A stretch of DNA of 64,000 nt from Aquarana catesbeiana (GCF_042186555.1 NC_133333.1:65293141-65357140), one strand, 5' to 3'; numbered from the stretch's first letter, positions 45,455 to 57,776 are shown. Program-made: numbers and translations. Notes: a model not told the origin generated them from the sequence alone.

Positions 45455-48400
45455 ATGTCCGGAAGGCCACCAAGGAGAGGCAGACGCTCAAAAGGCCACT
45501 AAAAGAGGGCAAGCAGGCTCTGCGTCTACAGTCAACAGTGCTGGTCGTGGAAACGGTGCATCCTCAGCACGTGGCCGTGGGGCACGTTTGTCCTTTTTTT
45601 CTGCAGCTGGCCATGTTATTGAGCCACAACATGCAGAAGAGTTAGTGGAATGGATAACAAAGCAGTCCTCCTCCTCTGTCACCCAGGCTCAGAGTAATGG
45701 CCTATTCCATCAGCTCCATGTCAACAGTCACTCCTTCCCTAGCCCCACCATCATACACGGAGTCCCCCAAACTATTCGCCCACAGTGTTGGGTACATGCT
45801 GCAGGAGGATGCGCAGCGATTTGAAGGCGCCGATGATGGTACCCAGGATGAGGAAGGGAGTAACGTGAGCCTACAGAGAGGGGGTGCCCAAGAAGGACAA
45901 GAAACTGGCAGTCATGTTCCCCCAGCTGCAGGGAGGAGGAGGAGGCACATCTCCAATGAGGCAGGATGCCCTCCAGGGGGCATCTTAAGGGCAGCCACCC
46001 CATTTCATCACACCGCAGAGCTAAGCAGGTGCAGGGCGCTGCTGACTCCCGCATATTTTGAAAAGTTCTTTGGTGTGGGCCTTTGACACGTGTGCATCAG
46101 ATCGCACCATTGCCGTTTGCAACATATGTCTGAAACGTATCAAGCGTGGCCAAAACAGCAGCCGCTTGGGCACCACATGCTTGACCAGATATATGAGGAC
46201 CTCCCATGCAGTCCGTTGGCAACAGCACTTAAAAGACCCACATCAAACAACAAGGCGGACCTCTCCTTGCTCCTCATCAGCTGGGATCTCCAACCCCACT
46301 ATACCTCCAGTCCTCTCTAAAACCTGCACTGAGAGGAATGAAGGTATATAAACAGGTGTCCCAATTACTTGCGGCCAATCTGCTAGCGGTACACCAACAT
46401 CTGATTTTAGCAGGCAAATTTCCTTACCCCAGTTGCTAAACCGTCAAAAGAAATTCGGTCCCAGCGTCTGAATGCTAGCTTGGCCAAATTGCTAGCACTG
46501 CAACTACTGCCTTTTCAGCTGGTAGACTCTGCCCCCTTTCGTGAATTTGTGGAATGTGTGGTACCTCAGTGGCAGGTTCCAAAACGCCATTTCTTTTCAT
46601 GGACGGCCATTCCGGCTCTCTACCAGCATGTGTAAGGCAATGTCTTGGCCTCGTTGGACAGGGCGGTCAGCAGTAAGGTGCATATTACTGCTGACTCATG
46701 GTCCAGCAGGCATGGACAGGGATGTTACCCTTCTTTCATGGCGCACTGGGTAACTCTGCTGGCAGCTGGGAAGGATGCAGGACAGAGTTCAGTATTGCTG
46801 GAGCTTGTTCCGCCACCATGCCTCCAAAATGCTAGTGGTGATTCTGCCACAGCTCTCTCCTCCACCCCCTCCTTCCTCTATGGCCTCTTCCTCTGTAGAT
46901 TTGTCCTCAGAACCGGCGGTGCTCCATAGGCGTTCAAGGGGCTACGCAAGCACTCAGGCAAAAAGATGCCAGGCGGTGCTTGAGTTGGTCTGCTTAGGGG
47001 ACAGGAGCCACACTGGGGCAGAGATTCTGTCAGCTCTGCAGGGGCAGGCTCAGAGGTGGTTGACGCCATGCCAGCTTCAGCCAGGCATGGTTGTGACAAT
47101 GGCACCAACCTCCTCTCTGCCCTCCAACAGGGACACTTGACCCATGTTCCCTGTTTGGCTAATGTCCTGAATTTGATGGTGCAGAGGTTCTTGAGCAGGT
47201 ACCCAGGCTTACAGGATCTCCTGAGGCAGGCCAGGAAAGTCTGTGGTCATTTCCGCCGGTTATATAATGCCGGTGTTCGGCTGGCTGACCTTCAAAAAGG
47301 GAATGCAATCTACCCAAGAACCGCCTAATTTCTGACATGCCCACCAGGTGGAACTTAATGTTGGCAATGCTGCAGCAGCTGCACATGCAGCAGAGGGCCA
47401 ACAATGAGTACCTGTGTGAGTATAGCACCAGGACAGGGGAGCTTGGCATTTTTTGCCACGCCAGTGGCTACTGATTAAGGATGCATGCACTGTCCTGTCA
47501 CCATTTGAGGAGGCCACGAGGATGGTGAGCAGTGACAGTGCATGCATCAGTTTTACTGTACTTCTTGTCTTCCTGTTGGAGCACATGCAGCGTAGAATAA
47601 CGGACAGGGCACTTGAGGCAGAACAGCAGGAGGAAGAGGACTTCCTTACCTCTCAAGGTCCCCTTTATCCAGATAGTATTCCTGCGGGCCCGCCAGAAGA
47701 AAGAGGAGAACACTCAGCATCAGCAGCAGTCTTTAAGGGATCTTTTTCAGTCCCCAGAAAACCATGGAGTTGTACGTGGCTGGGAGGAGGTGGTTGCGGA
47801 TCAAGTGATCCTTAGTGACCCAGAGGACTCAGGATCAAATGCCTCTGCAAACTTACGCTGCATGGCCTCCCTAATCCTGCAAAGCCTGCGAAAGGACCCT
47901 AGGATTCATGGCATCAAGGAGAGGGATCATTACTGGCTGGCAACCCTTCTTTATCCACATTACAAGTGTAAGGATGCAGAACTTATCCAGCCTTCGCAAA
48001 GGGAGCAGAGGATGAAACATCTTCGGGAGGCCTTGCAGAAAGGTTTGTGCAATGCATTTCCAGAGCCAGGGAGGTTACAATTTCCTGGTGCTGGACGTGT
48101 TGCTGAGGGTTTGTTCAGTCACAGAAAGAGCGTGAAGAAGGTGGCCGGCTGACCGATGCCTTCAGACAATTCTTCAGTCCTCAGCGCCCAGGTCTGATCG
48201 GTTCCAGCAACCAATTGCCAGTGTCTGAATTACATGGTGCAGGAATATCTAGGGGCAAGATCAGACTCGGAGACCTTTCCAAAAGAAAATCCACTGGGTT
48301 ACTGGGTCTTGAGTATGGACCACTGGCCAGAGTTGCTCAATATGCAATTGAGCTACTGGCCTGTCCTGCATCCAGAGTTTTCTGAACGCACATTCAGTGC

Positions 48401-48467
48401 TGCTGGAGGCTTTGTAACCGATCACAGAGTGCGCCTGTCCAGACTGTTGATTGGCTCACATTCATAA
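45455..48467 (+). pseudogene. hAT transposase, BED-finger type (ZBED-like), broken
   Basis: The probable start is ATG 45455 (MSGRPPRRGR), followed by a low-complexity Ser-rich N-terminus in changing frames. The BED zinc finger is at 46058-46200 (DRTIAVCNICLKRIKRGQN, GTTCLTRYMRTSH: C-x2-C then H). The core follows: LPFQLVDSAPF (about 46510), the catalytic region KVHITADSWSSRHGQG (46674-46722), and CLANVLNLMVQRFLSRY (47150-47210). C-terminal coding follows (LILQSLRKDPRIHGIKERDHYWLATLL, 47866-47950). The dimerisation motif near the end reads FSERTFSAAGGFVTDHRVRLS (48378-48440). Stops and frameshifts separate at least six parts. Length and order are normal for the family. Confidence 0.88.
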
Positions 48468-48956
48468 AAATGAATCCGTCTTGGATCACCAGCTACCAAG
48501 CACCTGATGCTGATGTAACCGATTTTTCTATGGGTGTGGGATCCCTTGAAGACTGCCCATGCTGAGTGACTATCCTATGCCTCTTCAATCTTCACGATGA
48601 TAGCTTCTAAGAATATTTTTGGTTCAGGGCATCACCACCGCTTAAGGCCCAATTTTTCTGCCCCTGTGTAATAGGGGTGTGCAATTACAATTTTTGATCA
48701 AAAATTTCACAGCAGGGCTCGTTCCTGTGCTCAACAAGAGTATCTATGAGGCTTTACAGTGTTGTGCCACCACCAAAGGCCCAATTTTCCTGCTCCTGTT
48801 TATCAGGGGCATGTAATCACAATTCTTAATATATTTCACAGCAGGGCCTGTTCCAGCGCCCACCAAGAGCAACTGGGAGGGCTTACTGTGTTCTGGTACC
48901 ACCAACACCTAAGGCCCAATTTTCCACAGAGTATATAGGGCAGGCCGTATAGTATA

Positions 48957-49385
48957 TACAGGCGGTCCCCTATTTTCAAACATCCGACTTACAAACGACA
49001 CTTACAAAATGGAGGGAGACAACAGGAAGCAATAGGAAATCTACTCCTAGGAAGGGCAATTCTCTCCTGTAAGAGTTAATATGGGAAAAAAGGTGTCTTC
49101 ACTGATGCTTTATCACCAATCCTTGTTTCCCTAATAACCCAAAATTTTCAAAATCCAATTGTCATTGAGTCAGAAAGTGAGGTCAAATCTTCTGAACAGG
49201 GGCACAGACAGTAAAACAAAATGTTACAGGGGTGACAACCCTTCCCTAGGTTATCCAAAAAGCTCAAAAATAAAATTCTTTGGCTGGAGCTACTTACAAA
49301 AATGTACCTGTTCCAAATTACAAACAGATTCAACTTAAGAACATACCTACAGTCCATATCTGGTTTTAACCCGGGACCGCCTGTA
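48957..49385. mobile_element. Tigger/pogo-type MITE in the hAT 3' region
   Basis: The element spans 48959-49383, flanked by TA. Ends are CAGGCGGTCCCC and GGGACCGCCTG. It is the same family and orientation as 44862-45289. Confidence 0.88.
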
Positions 49386-49941
49386 TACTGCTTTTTCAGA
49401 TTTAGGGCCTGGGGGCAGTTTTTTTTTTTTTTTTTTTTTTTTTTTGGGTGTGGGGTTCCCCCAAGGGCCTGGTAATGGGGAGACCCATGCCGTTTTCTCA
49501 ATGATCTTCATCTACATTGCTGGGAACCAACAATACATTACAGCCGCAGTTTTAAATGACTTATTTCTTTAGAAATGTCATTTTGCTGCAGGGACTGTTC
49601 TAAACAGGAAAAATGTGCCACTTTACAGGCACACTATAATCACCCCCCAGGCACAATATTTAAAGGAAAATTACACTTTTATTGTTTCACTTTAAGCATT
49701 ATTAAAATCACTGCTCCCGAAAAAAGGCCATTTTTAAAATTTTGCTTTGATACATGTCCCCTGGGGCAGGACCCAGGTCACCAAACACTTTATGACATTA
49801 ATTTGCATATTAGCCTTTAAAATTAGCACTTGATTTTTCACGTTCAGGTCCCACTGACTTGAACGGTGTTCGCACTAACTTTTTATCAGTTCACATGTTC
49901 TGCCGTGAACTGAACTGGGGGGGGTGTTCGGCTCATCCCTA

Positions 49942-50475
49942 CTTATCATCCCCTCCAAGAGTTTACATACTACTGATGTTAGGCTAACTGGTCTGTAATT
50001 CCCAGGGATGTATTTTGGGCCCTTTAAAATATTGGTGCTACATTGGCTTTTCTCCAATCAGCTGATACCATTCCATTCAGTAGACTCTCAGTGAAAATTA
50101 GGAACAATGGTCTGGCAATTACTTGACTGAGTTCCCCAAGTACCCTCGGTTGCAAGCCATCTGGTCCCGGTGATTTATTAATGTGAAGTTTCCCAAGTCC
50201 AATTTTAATTCTGTCCTCTTAACCATTAGGGTGCTTCCTGTGATGTGTCAAGGATAAACACTGCAGTTTTGGTTACTGAAGCCCCTCGATTCACTCGTGA
50301 AGACGGAGGAGAAGAATAAATTCAATACCTTTGCAGTCTCCCCATCCTTTATAACCAGATGTCCTTCCTCATTCTGATAAACACTTCTCATCCTTGCTGC
50401 CAATTCAAATTGTAATAGGAGATCTGTCTCCCCTTCCTCCCTCAGTATTGTGTCAAGGCTGGGCCCCATTTAGGG
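49942..50475 (-). pseudogene. CR1/L2-clade LINE fragment (RT start) cut by the hAT
   Basis: The minus-strand frame 50469-50248 carries KDGETAKVLNLFFSSVFT, the usual segment before RT. Downstream (to 49942) comes YIPGNYRPVSLTSVVCKLLE, RT motif 1-2 of the CR1/L2 clade. The RT stops at the hAT right end, so the rest lies beyond the missing left side of that insertion or is lost. Confidence 0.82.
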
Positions 50476-50998
50476 GACCTAGGTGGGCAGTTTGGGATCC
50501 TTTTTGTCAATTTCCTGGGGATAGAGGTATAGGTGTGGCCAAAGAAGCTTCTGTCAGTGACGTAGAAGAAAAACATGGGGACAGGGTGCTGGGGCAGAGT
50601 CCCTCTGCCTGAAATCACCCACCTACCTGGTCTTGTTGAGGGCATGTGACCTGGTATGGTTCGTGGGGGGGGGGGGGCTCACACCCCTCCCCTTACCTGT
50701 CAGGCTGCATGCTCAGATAAGTGTCTAGTATGGATTGGGGGGGGGGGGGTGGAGACCACGCACACACACTTTTTTTACTTTGGCGTGGAGTTCCCCTTAA
50801 AATCCATATCAGACCCAAAGGGCCTGATATGGACTGGCTGGGGGGGACCCCATGCCATTTTTTTTTTTTTTTTTTTTTTATACTTTGTCATTTTTGATAC
50901 TTTGACTTTTAAAGGGTGTTCCGCGGCTTTCGAATTTGCCACAAACACCCCAAATTATTTGCTATTCGACGAACAGGCAAACATCGGGCTCATCTCTA
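50476..50998. mobile_element. hAT-type non-autonomous repeat, right-end fragment
   Basis: One inverted copy of the common module (50636-50860) followed by the end ...GCTCATCTCTA at 50998. The left end was not found. Poly-G (50666-50678, 50736-50750) and poly-T (50858-50879) tracts are present. Confidence 0.6.
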
Positions 50999-51252
50999 CT
51001 TATGAGTCATCGGTTGTTAATGACTCGGCAGCCGGCTTCCCGGCCCACTCCTTAGCAACCAGCTGTTTGTCAACAGTCCTCCCGACCCCAGGCTGTTTTG
51101 GCAAATACTGCCAGCTAAACCCTGCTTGCTTTTTAACACTCTGGTCCGTGAACTGGTCTTGAGCTTTTTATGCGGCACTTACCGGCATTCCCCCCCCCCT
51201 CTTTTCTTTGGTAAATACCATATAAAACATTTTTTGGGTGAATTGGACTTAC
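50999..51252. other. Unassigned spacer
   Basis: About 250 bp between two hAT-type elements. It contains the short palindromic pair ATGAGTCATCGG...AATGACTCGG at its left edge and a poly-C tract. No coding potential recognised. Confidence 0.35.
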
Positions 51253-52369
51253 ATTATGGCTAGGTTCGGTTCTCACCAGAACCTGCGAACGGACCGAAAA
51301 TTCGCACGAACGTTAGAACCCCATTGACATCTATGGGACTCGAACTTTCGAAATCAAAAGTGCTCATTTTAAAGGCTAATTTGCATAGTATTGTCCTAAA
51401 AAGGGTTTGGGGACCCGGGTCCTGAAAAAAAAAAAAAAAAAAAAAAAGCTCCCCTGACCCTGTCCTGGTGCCATAGTCGCACAGGTACTCATTGATGATA
51501 TATATAAAATGGGTACGCTAATCCTGAATACAAGGACCAGTGTGGCTTAGATAATAAATGTCACTTATGTTGTTAAGGTAATAAATAGTGAAGATAAATT
51601 ACAATGGTGGTATTAGTGTTAAAGCTAATATAATAACTAAAAAATGCGTAAAGTATTCGGGATATAGATAGTAACAACCAAGGACGTGACAAAAGGTTAA
51701 TAAGTATGTAGTATAGCATAAAAGATAACAAAAATTAATAAAGTGAAACCCTTATACTTGGAGGGTAAATAACAGTGATAATAAAACTAACTAAACATCA
51801 ATAACTGACAATGGTCCTAAAGTGCATAATAGTTGAAGCTGTGTGCATCCACAGCTCAAAAATTGACACTGTGTATGGTGCAAACATAAAGTGCAATGTG
51901 AAAGCCTTTTAGGCAGTGGAGGAGTGGTTCGCTGCTTTTTACATAAGGTGCATAATGTGCAAAACTTCATCAAAGGATGATAAGGTAAATGTCCCAAATC
52001 TTGAAAAATGAAAAACAAACAATGGGAAAAAAAAAAAAAAAAAAAACTTTCACAAGAAAAAAAAAAGTCCTTTGAATTTAAATATGTGACAGCAACGTCC
52101 TAGCATGCACACGTTGCAGTTAGAGTGCTAAGGTGAATCACATCAAGTGCTTCTTCGTGTGCAGACACTCAGGTGGGTAATGGCCCCTTACCTCAAGGTA
52201 ATAGGGCAAAAGCATGTAACAGGGAGAGCTTTTGGCAGCATCCATCCACGTTTGATAGATAAAACCTCTTTTTATTCAAAATTGTAGGTACTCACATTAA
52301 AGTTTAAAAAACAGCAGTTTTGGTCCGACGAGCGGCGAGCGCGTATGCCTCTGATAGTGTATGCAGCCT

Positions 52370-52420
52370 GTCTCGTCCCTACGCGTGACGTCTGCCTCTA
52401 ATATTCGGAACTCAGCGGGG
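52370..52420 (-). other. Possible decayed hammerhead site in the Penelope tail
   Basis: The minus strand shows GACGTC followed by the palindrome ACGCGT and AGGGACG, the same ACGCGT-AGGG context as at 32531-32562. CTGATGA and GAAA cores are not recognisable, so this is only a positional remnant. Confidence 0.3.
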
Positions 52421-53092
52421 GAGAGTTAGATGGGGATATTTAATAAATAAAATGTCACTAACTAGGGTATGATTAAAACTAAATGTAGCACACTAGTTAT
52501 GACTTAGCAGCATAATTAATAAGATCAAATACCACCCTAATTATCAGGTGTAACAGGCAAGGATAATATGTTGGTATTAGTAATATATGCCATTTGAAAC
52601 CGAGGAAGAGAAAAGCAGCAGACTCTATTAGCACACATGGTGTGTATAATATATAAATGTAAAATAATATATGCTGGTAGGAAGATATTTAACCATAGGA
52701 CATATATTAAAAACCCATTAGAAAACAATAATATAATAATATTAGTCCATGACAGTATATAATTAGCCATGTGGATGAAAAGTAAAAAAAAAAAAAAAAA
52801 ATTTTAAATTAAAATAAGCTCAAGTAATAGTTTTCAGAAGGGACGGAAGGAAGAGGGCTGTAGCGGGTGTTGGTGGTGATCCTATGTGGGCATTTTATTT
52901 ATGCCCTCAGTCAGTATCATTATGGGAATATTTAAGCAGGTGTGCAGTGAGAATTTTGGCCTTTGCCCAGAGTCTCCTGCCATACAATATATGCAGGATG
53001 TTCCTCTAGTAGGTAGCAGATTAAGAGTCGGGGCATAAAAGCCAAAGCAGGTGTTACATAAACTGAGACGGTCACAATGGGTATAATTCTAT

Positions 53093-53160
53093 AAAAATAC
53101 ATTAAAAATTATGTTAAATTTTATTAAAAATATATTTTTATTTTTAATATATTTTTAATT
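53093..53160. repeat. AT-rich palindrome after the Penelope ORF
   Basis: TTAAAAATATATTTTTATTTTTAATATATTTTTAA forms a near-perfect hairpin immediately downstream of the endonuclease stop codon. Confidence 0.7.
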
Positions 53161-53954
53161 AAAAGTCACTCAGGAAACAGTTTAGGTCAAACTCAATGTT
53201 TAGACCATGGGGCCAAAAGGTGTCTAAGGTAAAAATCCATTTGGATTCGAGTTTGCTTAGGGTTCTCACCTTGTGACCACCCCGCCAGTGTTTGATATAT
53301 GGGGTGATGCCCCAGAAGCTCAGATGGGTGGGATCTTTATTATGACAGGTTAAAAAATGTTTGGACACAGTGTTTGTCATAGCCGTTAAGGATATTTTTG
53401 ACGTGTTCCTTAATGCGGACTCTTAGGGGTCTTTTTGTGCGGCCTACATACTGAAGGCCGCAGCTACATTCCAGTGCATATACTGCCCCCTCGGTGTTAC
53501 AGCAAATGAAATCTTTAATTTCATGTTTCTCTCCTGTGCTGGTTGAAGTGAAATTAAACACTTTCTTATTTGGGCGTTTAGTCCTTAAACAGGCAAAACA
53601 CCTTTTACATGGAAAAAAATCCAATTCCCGGTAAAAAAAAAAAAACTGTTTTTTGGGCGGGTCTACAACATTTTTTACTACTATATCCCTAATTGTGGGT
53701 GCCCTTTTATATATAAATTTCGTTTTTTTGGGGAGGATATCTTGTAGTTGCTTGTCTGCCAATAGGATATGCCAATGGTTCTTGATTATCCTTTCAATTT
53801 TCCTATATTGCACATTGAAATCCAGGATAAATGGTATTCCCTCAATTGTATTTTTCTGCTGTTTAATTTTTTCTTCAATCAGTTGGTTCCGATCAAGTTT
53901 AGAGACTTCAGCTATTTTAGTTTTAATAAATTTACAATCAAAGTCTTTTGACAT
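53159..53954 (-). pseudogene. Penelope GIY-YIG endonuclease, one frameshift
   Basis: The frame 53954-53340 contains a Cys-rich finger (PCKRCFACLR, residues 115-124), then EGAVYALECSCGLQYVGRTK (residues 155-174), where VYAL and QYVGRT stand for the GIY and YIG motifs, and LRVRIKEHVKNI. After a frame change near 53370 the C-terminus reads ESKWIFTLDTFWPHGLNIEF and ends at TAA near 53160. The endonuclease nicks target DNA for reverse transcription. The Tyr, Arg and Glu-bearing tail are kept, but the frameshift breaks the protein. Confidence 0.87.
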
Positions 53955-54969
53955 AAACCTCTCTCCTAATTTTTCTGCTTGTTCGAAATGTGTCTATTTT
54001 GGTACAGTTTCTTTTTATCCGCATCAATTGTCCTTTTGGGATATTAAAAATCCAGTTTTGGTGGTGGCAGCTTGTAGTTGGGAGGTAGCTGTTTCTATCA
54101 ACTCCTTTAAAATGCGTCTTTGTGCTGAATGTGAATTCATTTAATGAAATCTCTAGGTCTAGGAAGTTGATTTTTTCTGTACTAATATCCCAAGTTAATG
54201 AGATATTTCTATCGTTATTATTAAGTTTCGGAAGGAATTCAGTTAGATCTTTTTCTTCTCCATCCCACAGTATAAAAATGTCGTCGATAGATCTTTTGTA
54301 TATGACAAGCTGGCTTGGGCGATCACCAAAAACATAGTATTCTTCCCACTGTGCCATGAATAAACCGGCTATACTCGGGCCGAACCTCGTGCCCATGGCT
54401 ACCCCGGTGTGCTGGTGGTAGTAGGACTTATCGTACCAAAAATAATTGTTTTTGAGGCTGAATTCTAGACACTTGATCAGGAACTTCCTCTGTATGCATG
54501 GAAGTTCAGTATATTTTCTTAGACCCCATTTTGCTGCTTCACACGCCTTATGGTGGGGAATAATTGTATACAAGGCCAACACGTCGGCAGTGGCCATAAT
54601 CCATGATTCTTCTCCCTGGATATTCTCAATAACTCGTAGCATCTCTTTGCTGTCTTTCAGGTATGCTTCTGTTTTTTGGACCACCGGCTGTAGAAAAACC
54701 ATCTATGTACTGGCCCATCCTTGATGTTATTGACTCGATGCCATTGACTATCGGCCTAGGGGGTGGGTCAGTTCTATTTTTATGTATTTTAGGTACTGAG
54801 TAAATAATTGGCGTCCGACAGGAGTCTGGGATGAGGTATCTTGCTTCTTTCTTATTCAGTATTGCCTTCTTTACTCCCAGATGTACAACTTGCTCGAGCG
54901 CTTTGCGGCACCCAAAAACCGGATTTTTCAATAGTCTGGTGTATGTATTAGTGTCATTCAACATAAGAG
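53938..54969 (-). pseudogene. Penelope reverse transcriptase, frameshifted
   Basis: The first part (54960-54700) reads LIPDSCRTPIIYSVPKIHKN and PPRPIVNGIESITSRM, the conserved Penelope RT N-terminus. After a frame change near 54700, frame 54702-53938 gives motif A (TADVLALYTIIPH, Asp at residue 40), motif B (GVAMGTRFGPSIAGLFM) and motif C (RSIDDIFILW, where most Penelope RTs have RYIDD). The Tyr to Ser change beside DD is notable. The continuous frame that links hAT coding with RT coding at 55201-54626 is an accident of insertion. Confidence 0.88.
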
Positions 54970-54999
54970 TCATTGTGTTATGGTACTGTTCTTGTGTGT

Positions 55000-56959
55000 G
55001 CAGCCGCTGCAGCATGGCCAACATTGAGTTCCACCTGGTGGGCATGTCACAGATTAGGCGGTTCTTGGACAGGTTAAACTCCTTTTGGAGGTCTGCCAGC
55101 CGAGCACTGGCATTATATGACCGGCGGAAATGCACACAGACTTTCCTGGCCTGCCTCAGGACATCCTTTAAGCCCGGGTACCTGCCCAAGAACCGCTGCA
55201 TTAAGTTGGCGTGGCGTCAACCACCTCTGAACCTGCTCCTGCAGCGCTGACAGAACCTCTGCCCCAGTGTGGCTCCTGTCCCCCAAGCACACCAGCTCAA
55301 GCACCGCATGGCATCTTTTGGCCTGCATACTTGCGTAGCCCCTTGAACGGCTACGGAGCACCGCTGGTTCCGAGGACAAAGCACAGGAAGGGGCCATGGA
55401 GGAAGAAGAAGAGGCGGGGGGGGGGTGAGGAGAGAGGTGTGTCACAATCATTAGTAGTGGCATTTTGGAGGCGTGGTGGTGGAACCTCCAACACTACTGC
55501 ACCTTGTCCTGCATCCTTCCCAGCTGCCAGCAGAGTCACCCAATGCACAGTGAAACTTAGGTAACGTCCCTGTCCATGCCTGCTGGACCATGAGTCAGCG
55601 GTAATATGCACCTTACCACTGACCGCCCTGTCCAGCGAGGCCAAGACATTGCCTTCCACATGCCGATAGAGAGCCGGAATCGCCTTCCGTGAGAAAAAGT
55701 GGAGTTTGGGTACCTCCCACTGAGGAACCGCACATTCCACAAACTCACAGAAGGGGACAGAGTCTACCAACTGAAAAGGCAGCAGTTGAAGTGCTAGCAA
55801 TTTTGCCAAGCTAGCATTCAACCGCTGGGCATGTGGATGGCTGGGAGAGAACTTCTTTCGGCGGTGCAGCAGCTGGGGCAGGGAAATTTACCTGGTACAA
55901 TCTGACGTCGGTGTACCGAAAGCAGATTGCCCACAAGTACTTGGCTGTGACACCTAAATCTACACCTTCATTCCTCTCAGTGCAGGTCTCAGAAGACTGA
56001 AGGTATAGTGGGGTTGGAAATCTCAGCTGATGAGGAGCAAGGAGAGGTCCTCTTTGTTCTTTGGTGTGGGTCTTTTAAATACGCTTGCCAACGAACTGCA
56101 TGTCAGGTCAACACATGTCTGGTCAAGCATGTGGTGCCCAAGCGGGAGATGTTTTGGCCACGCGAGATACGCTTGAGACATATGTTGCAAATAGCAGCGG
56201 TGCAATCTGATGCACTCGTCTCAAAAAAGGCCCACACCAAAGAACTTTTTGAATAACGTGCAGAGACTGCAGCGCCCTGCACATGCAGAGCTTTGGGGTG
56301 TGATGCAGTGTGCTGCCCTTAGGCTGGCCCCTGGAGGGCATCCTGCCTCGTTGGTGATGTGCCGCCTCCTCCTCCTCCTCCTCCTCTCAGGCACCCACGT
56401 TGAGTCAGTGACCTCATCATCCCCTCCTTCCTCATCACTGGAGCAAACCTGGCAGTATGCTGCAGCAGGGGGAGCATGACTGCCAGATTGCTGTCCTTCT
56501 TGGGCACCCCCTCTGTCCGTGCTCATGTTACTGCCTTCATCTAGCTCAGTATCATCAGAGCCTTCCAAACGCTGGGCATCCTTCTGGAGCATGTACCCAA
56601 CACTGTGGTCAAACAGTTCGAGGGACTCCTCAGGAGGACATGGTTGGGCTAGGGAAGGAGTCACTGATGACATTGAGCTGAGGGAAGAGGCCGCTGCTTT
56701 GCCAGACAAAGTAACCCGAGCATGGGTGAGAGAGGATGAGGAGGATGAGGATGGCTTGGTCATCCACTCGACCAAGTTTTCTGCATGTTGCAGCTCAACA
56801 CGGCCAGCTGCTGAAAAAAAGGCCAAGCGTGTCCCACGGCCACGTGCCGATGAGGATGCACCATCTTCACGACCAGCACTGTTGCCTCTAGACACAGAGC
56901 CCGCTTGCCCTTTTATTGGCTTGTGACTGTCTGCCTCTCCTTGTTGGCCTTCCAGACAT
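55000..56959 (-). pseudogene. hAT transposase (BED-finger type), C-terminally deleted
   Basis: The start ATG is at 56959 (MSGRPTRRGRQSQANKRASG). A one-base shift follows near 56900; then frame 56895-56221 carries the acidic/Ser-rich N-terminus with LAFFSAAGRVELQHAENLVEW. The BED finger region is at about 56220-56050 (AICNICLKRISRGQN, GTTCLTRH). The core frame 55821-55351 holds KLLALQLLPFQLVDS and KVHITADSWSSRHGQGRYL. Frame 55201-54986 ends in ICDMPTRWNSMLAMLQRLH, where the Penelope insertion starts. The dimerisation domain is absent. It is a sister copy of 45455-48467. Confidence 0.88.
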
Positions 56960-57294
56960 ACTAATGGCCTGTAGCTGCACTAAGCTGGGATAGATATAAT
57001 ATAATATAATATAATATACTGAAGCTAGCAAAATCAACTACCTGCAGTATGAGAACACCACCAACCTTCAACAGGTAGCTTTAGCTGAACACTGTGCAGA
57101 GCACGCCAAAAAATAACTTGTAGCTTTAGCTGAACACTGAGCAGGACGCACTACACTAACTTGTAGTTTTAGCTGAACACTGTGAGGAGGACGCACTACA
57201 CTAACTGTAAATAGTCTAGCTGCCTGACTGTGGTACTAATAGGATCAAAAGAACACCAGCAATTTTCTTCAGGTAGCTGTAAATACTGTAATGC

Positions 57295-57776
57295 CCCGTA
57301 CACACGGTCGGACTTTGTTCGGACATTCCGACAACAAAATCCTAGGATTTTTTCCGACGGATGTTGGCTCAAAACTTGTCTTGCATACACACGGCCACAC
57401 AAAGTTGTCGGAAAATCCGATCGTTCTAAACGCGGTGACGTAAAACACGTACATCGGGACTATAAAACTGGGCAGTGGCCAATAGCTTTCATCTCTTTAT
57501 TCTGAGCATGCGTGGTACTTTGTCCGTCAGATTTGTGTACACAGGATCGGAATTTCTGACAACGGATTTTGTTGTCGGAAAATTTTATAGCCTGCTCTCA
57601 AACTATGTGTGTCGGAAAATCCGTGATGGAGCCTACACACGGTCGGAATTTCTGACAACGGATTTTGTTGTCGGAAAATTTTATAGCCTGCTCTCAAACT
57701 ATGTGTGTCGGAAAATCCGTGATGGAGCCTACACACGGTCGGAATTTCCGACAACAAGGTCCTATCACACATTTTC
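57295..57776. repeat. MITE-like repeat (CCCCGTACACACGGTCGG) with 96-bp tandem units
   Basis: It begins CCCCGTACACACGGTCGGAC. Inside, a 96-bp unit starting CGGAATTTCTGACAACGG is present at 57548, 57644 and, partly, 57740. The right end with the mirrored CCGTGTGTACGGGG is missing and the sequence runs into a GA-rich simple repeat, so the element is truncated. Confidence 0.7.

Larger units (their letters stand above)
44763..49941 (+). mobile_element. hAT transposon with transposase, left end missing
   Basis: The right end is CTCATCCCTA at 49941. The transposase lies at 45455-48467. The 3' region has a roughly 134-bp tandem unit (48643-48930, AAGGCCCAATTTT starts) and then the tail shared with the non-autonomous fold-back elements (GCATTATTAAAATCACTGCTCCC, GATACATGTCCCCTGGGGCAGG). 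The 5' region has about 50-bp tandem units with GTACACAGTACCGTGCACCC (44820-45420). The left terminus is cut by the LINE tail at 44641-44762. Two Tigger-type MITEs lie inside. Confidence 0.85.
51489..54975 (-). mobile_element. Penelope-like element (RT plus GIY-YIG) inserted in hAT
   Basis: The element spans about 51495-54969, with a short duplication TCATTG on both sides (51489-51494, 54970-54975). hAT sequence continues across it (AATGAGTACCTGTGCG at the left joins the LQRLH coding at the right). RT coding lies at 54969-53950, the GIY-YIG endonuclease at 53954-53159, and a 1.65-kb non-coding tail at 51495-53158. It is 5'-truncated near the RT N-terminus. This is a different lineage from the Penelope copy at 19428-23429. 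Confidence 0.88.

Noticed and set aside
48643..48930. CRISPR-like direct repeats
   Set aside because: Units of about 134 bp are tandem minisatellite copies in a hAT 3' region of a vertebrate genome, not short repeats with unique spacers.
52370..52420. Hammerhead ribozyme in the Penelope tail of the minus-strand copy
   Set aside because: Only the ACGCGT context survives; neither CTGATGA nor GAAA core could be placed, so it is kept only as a low-confidence remnant.
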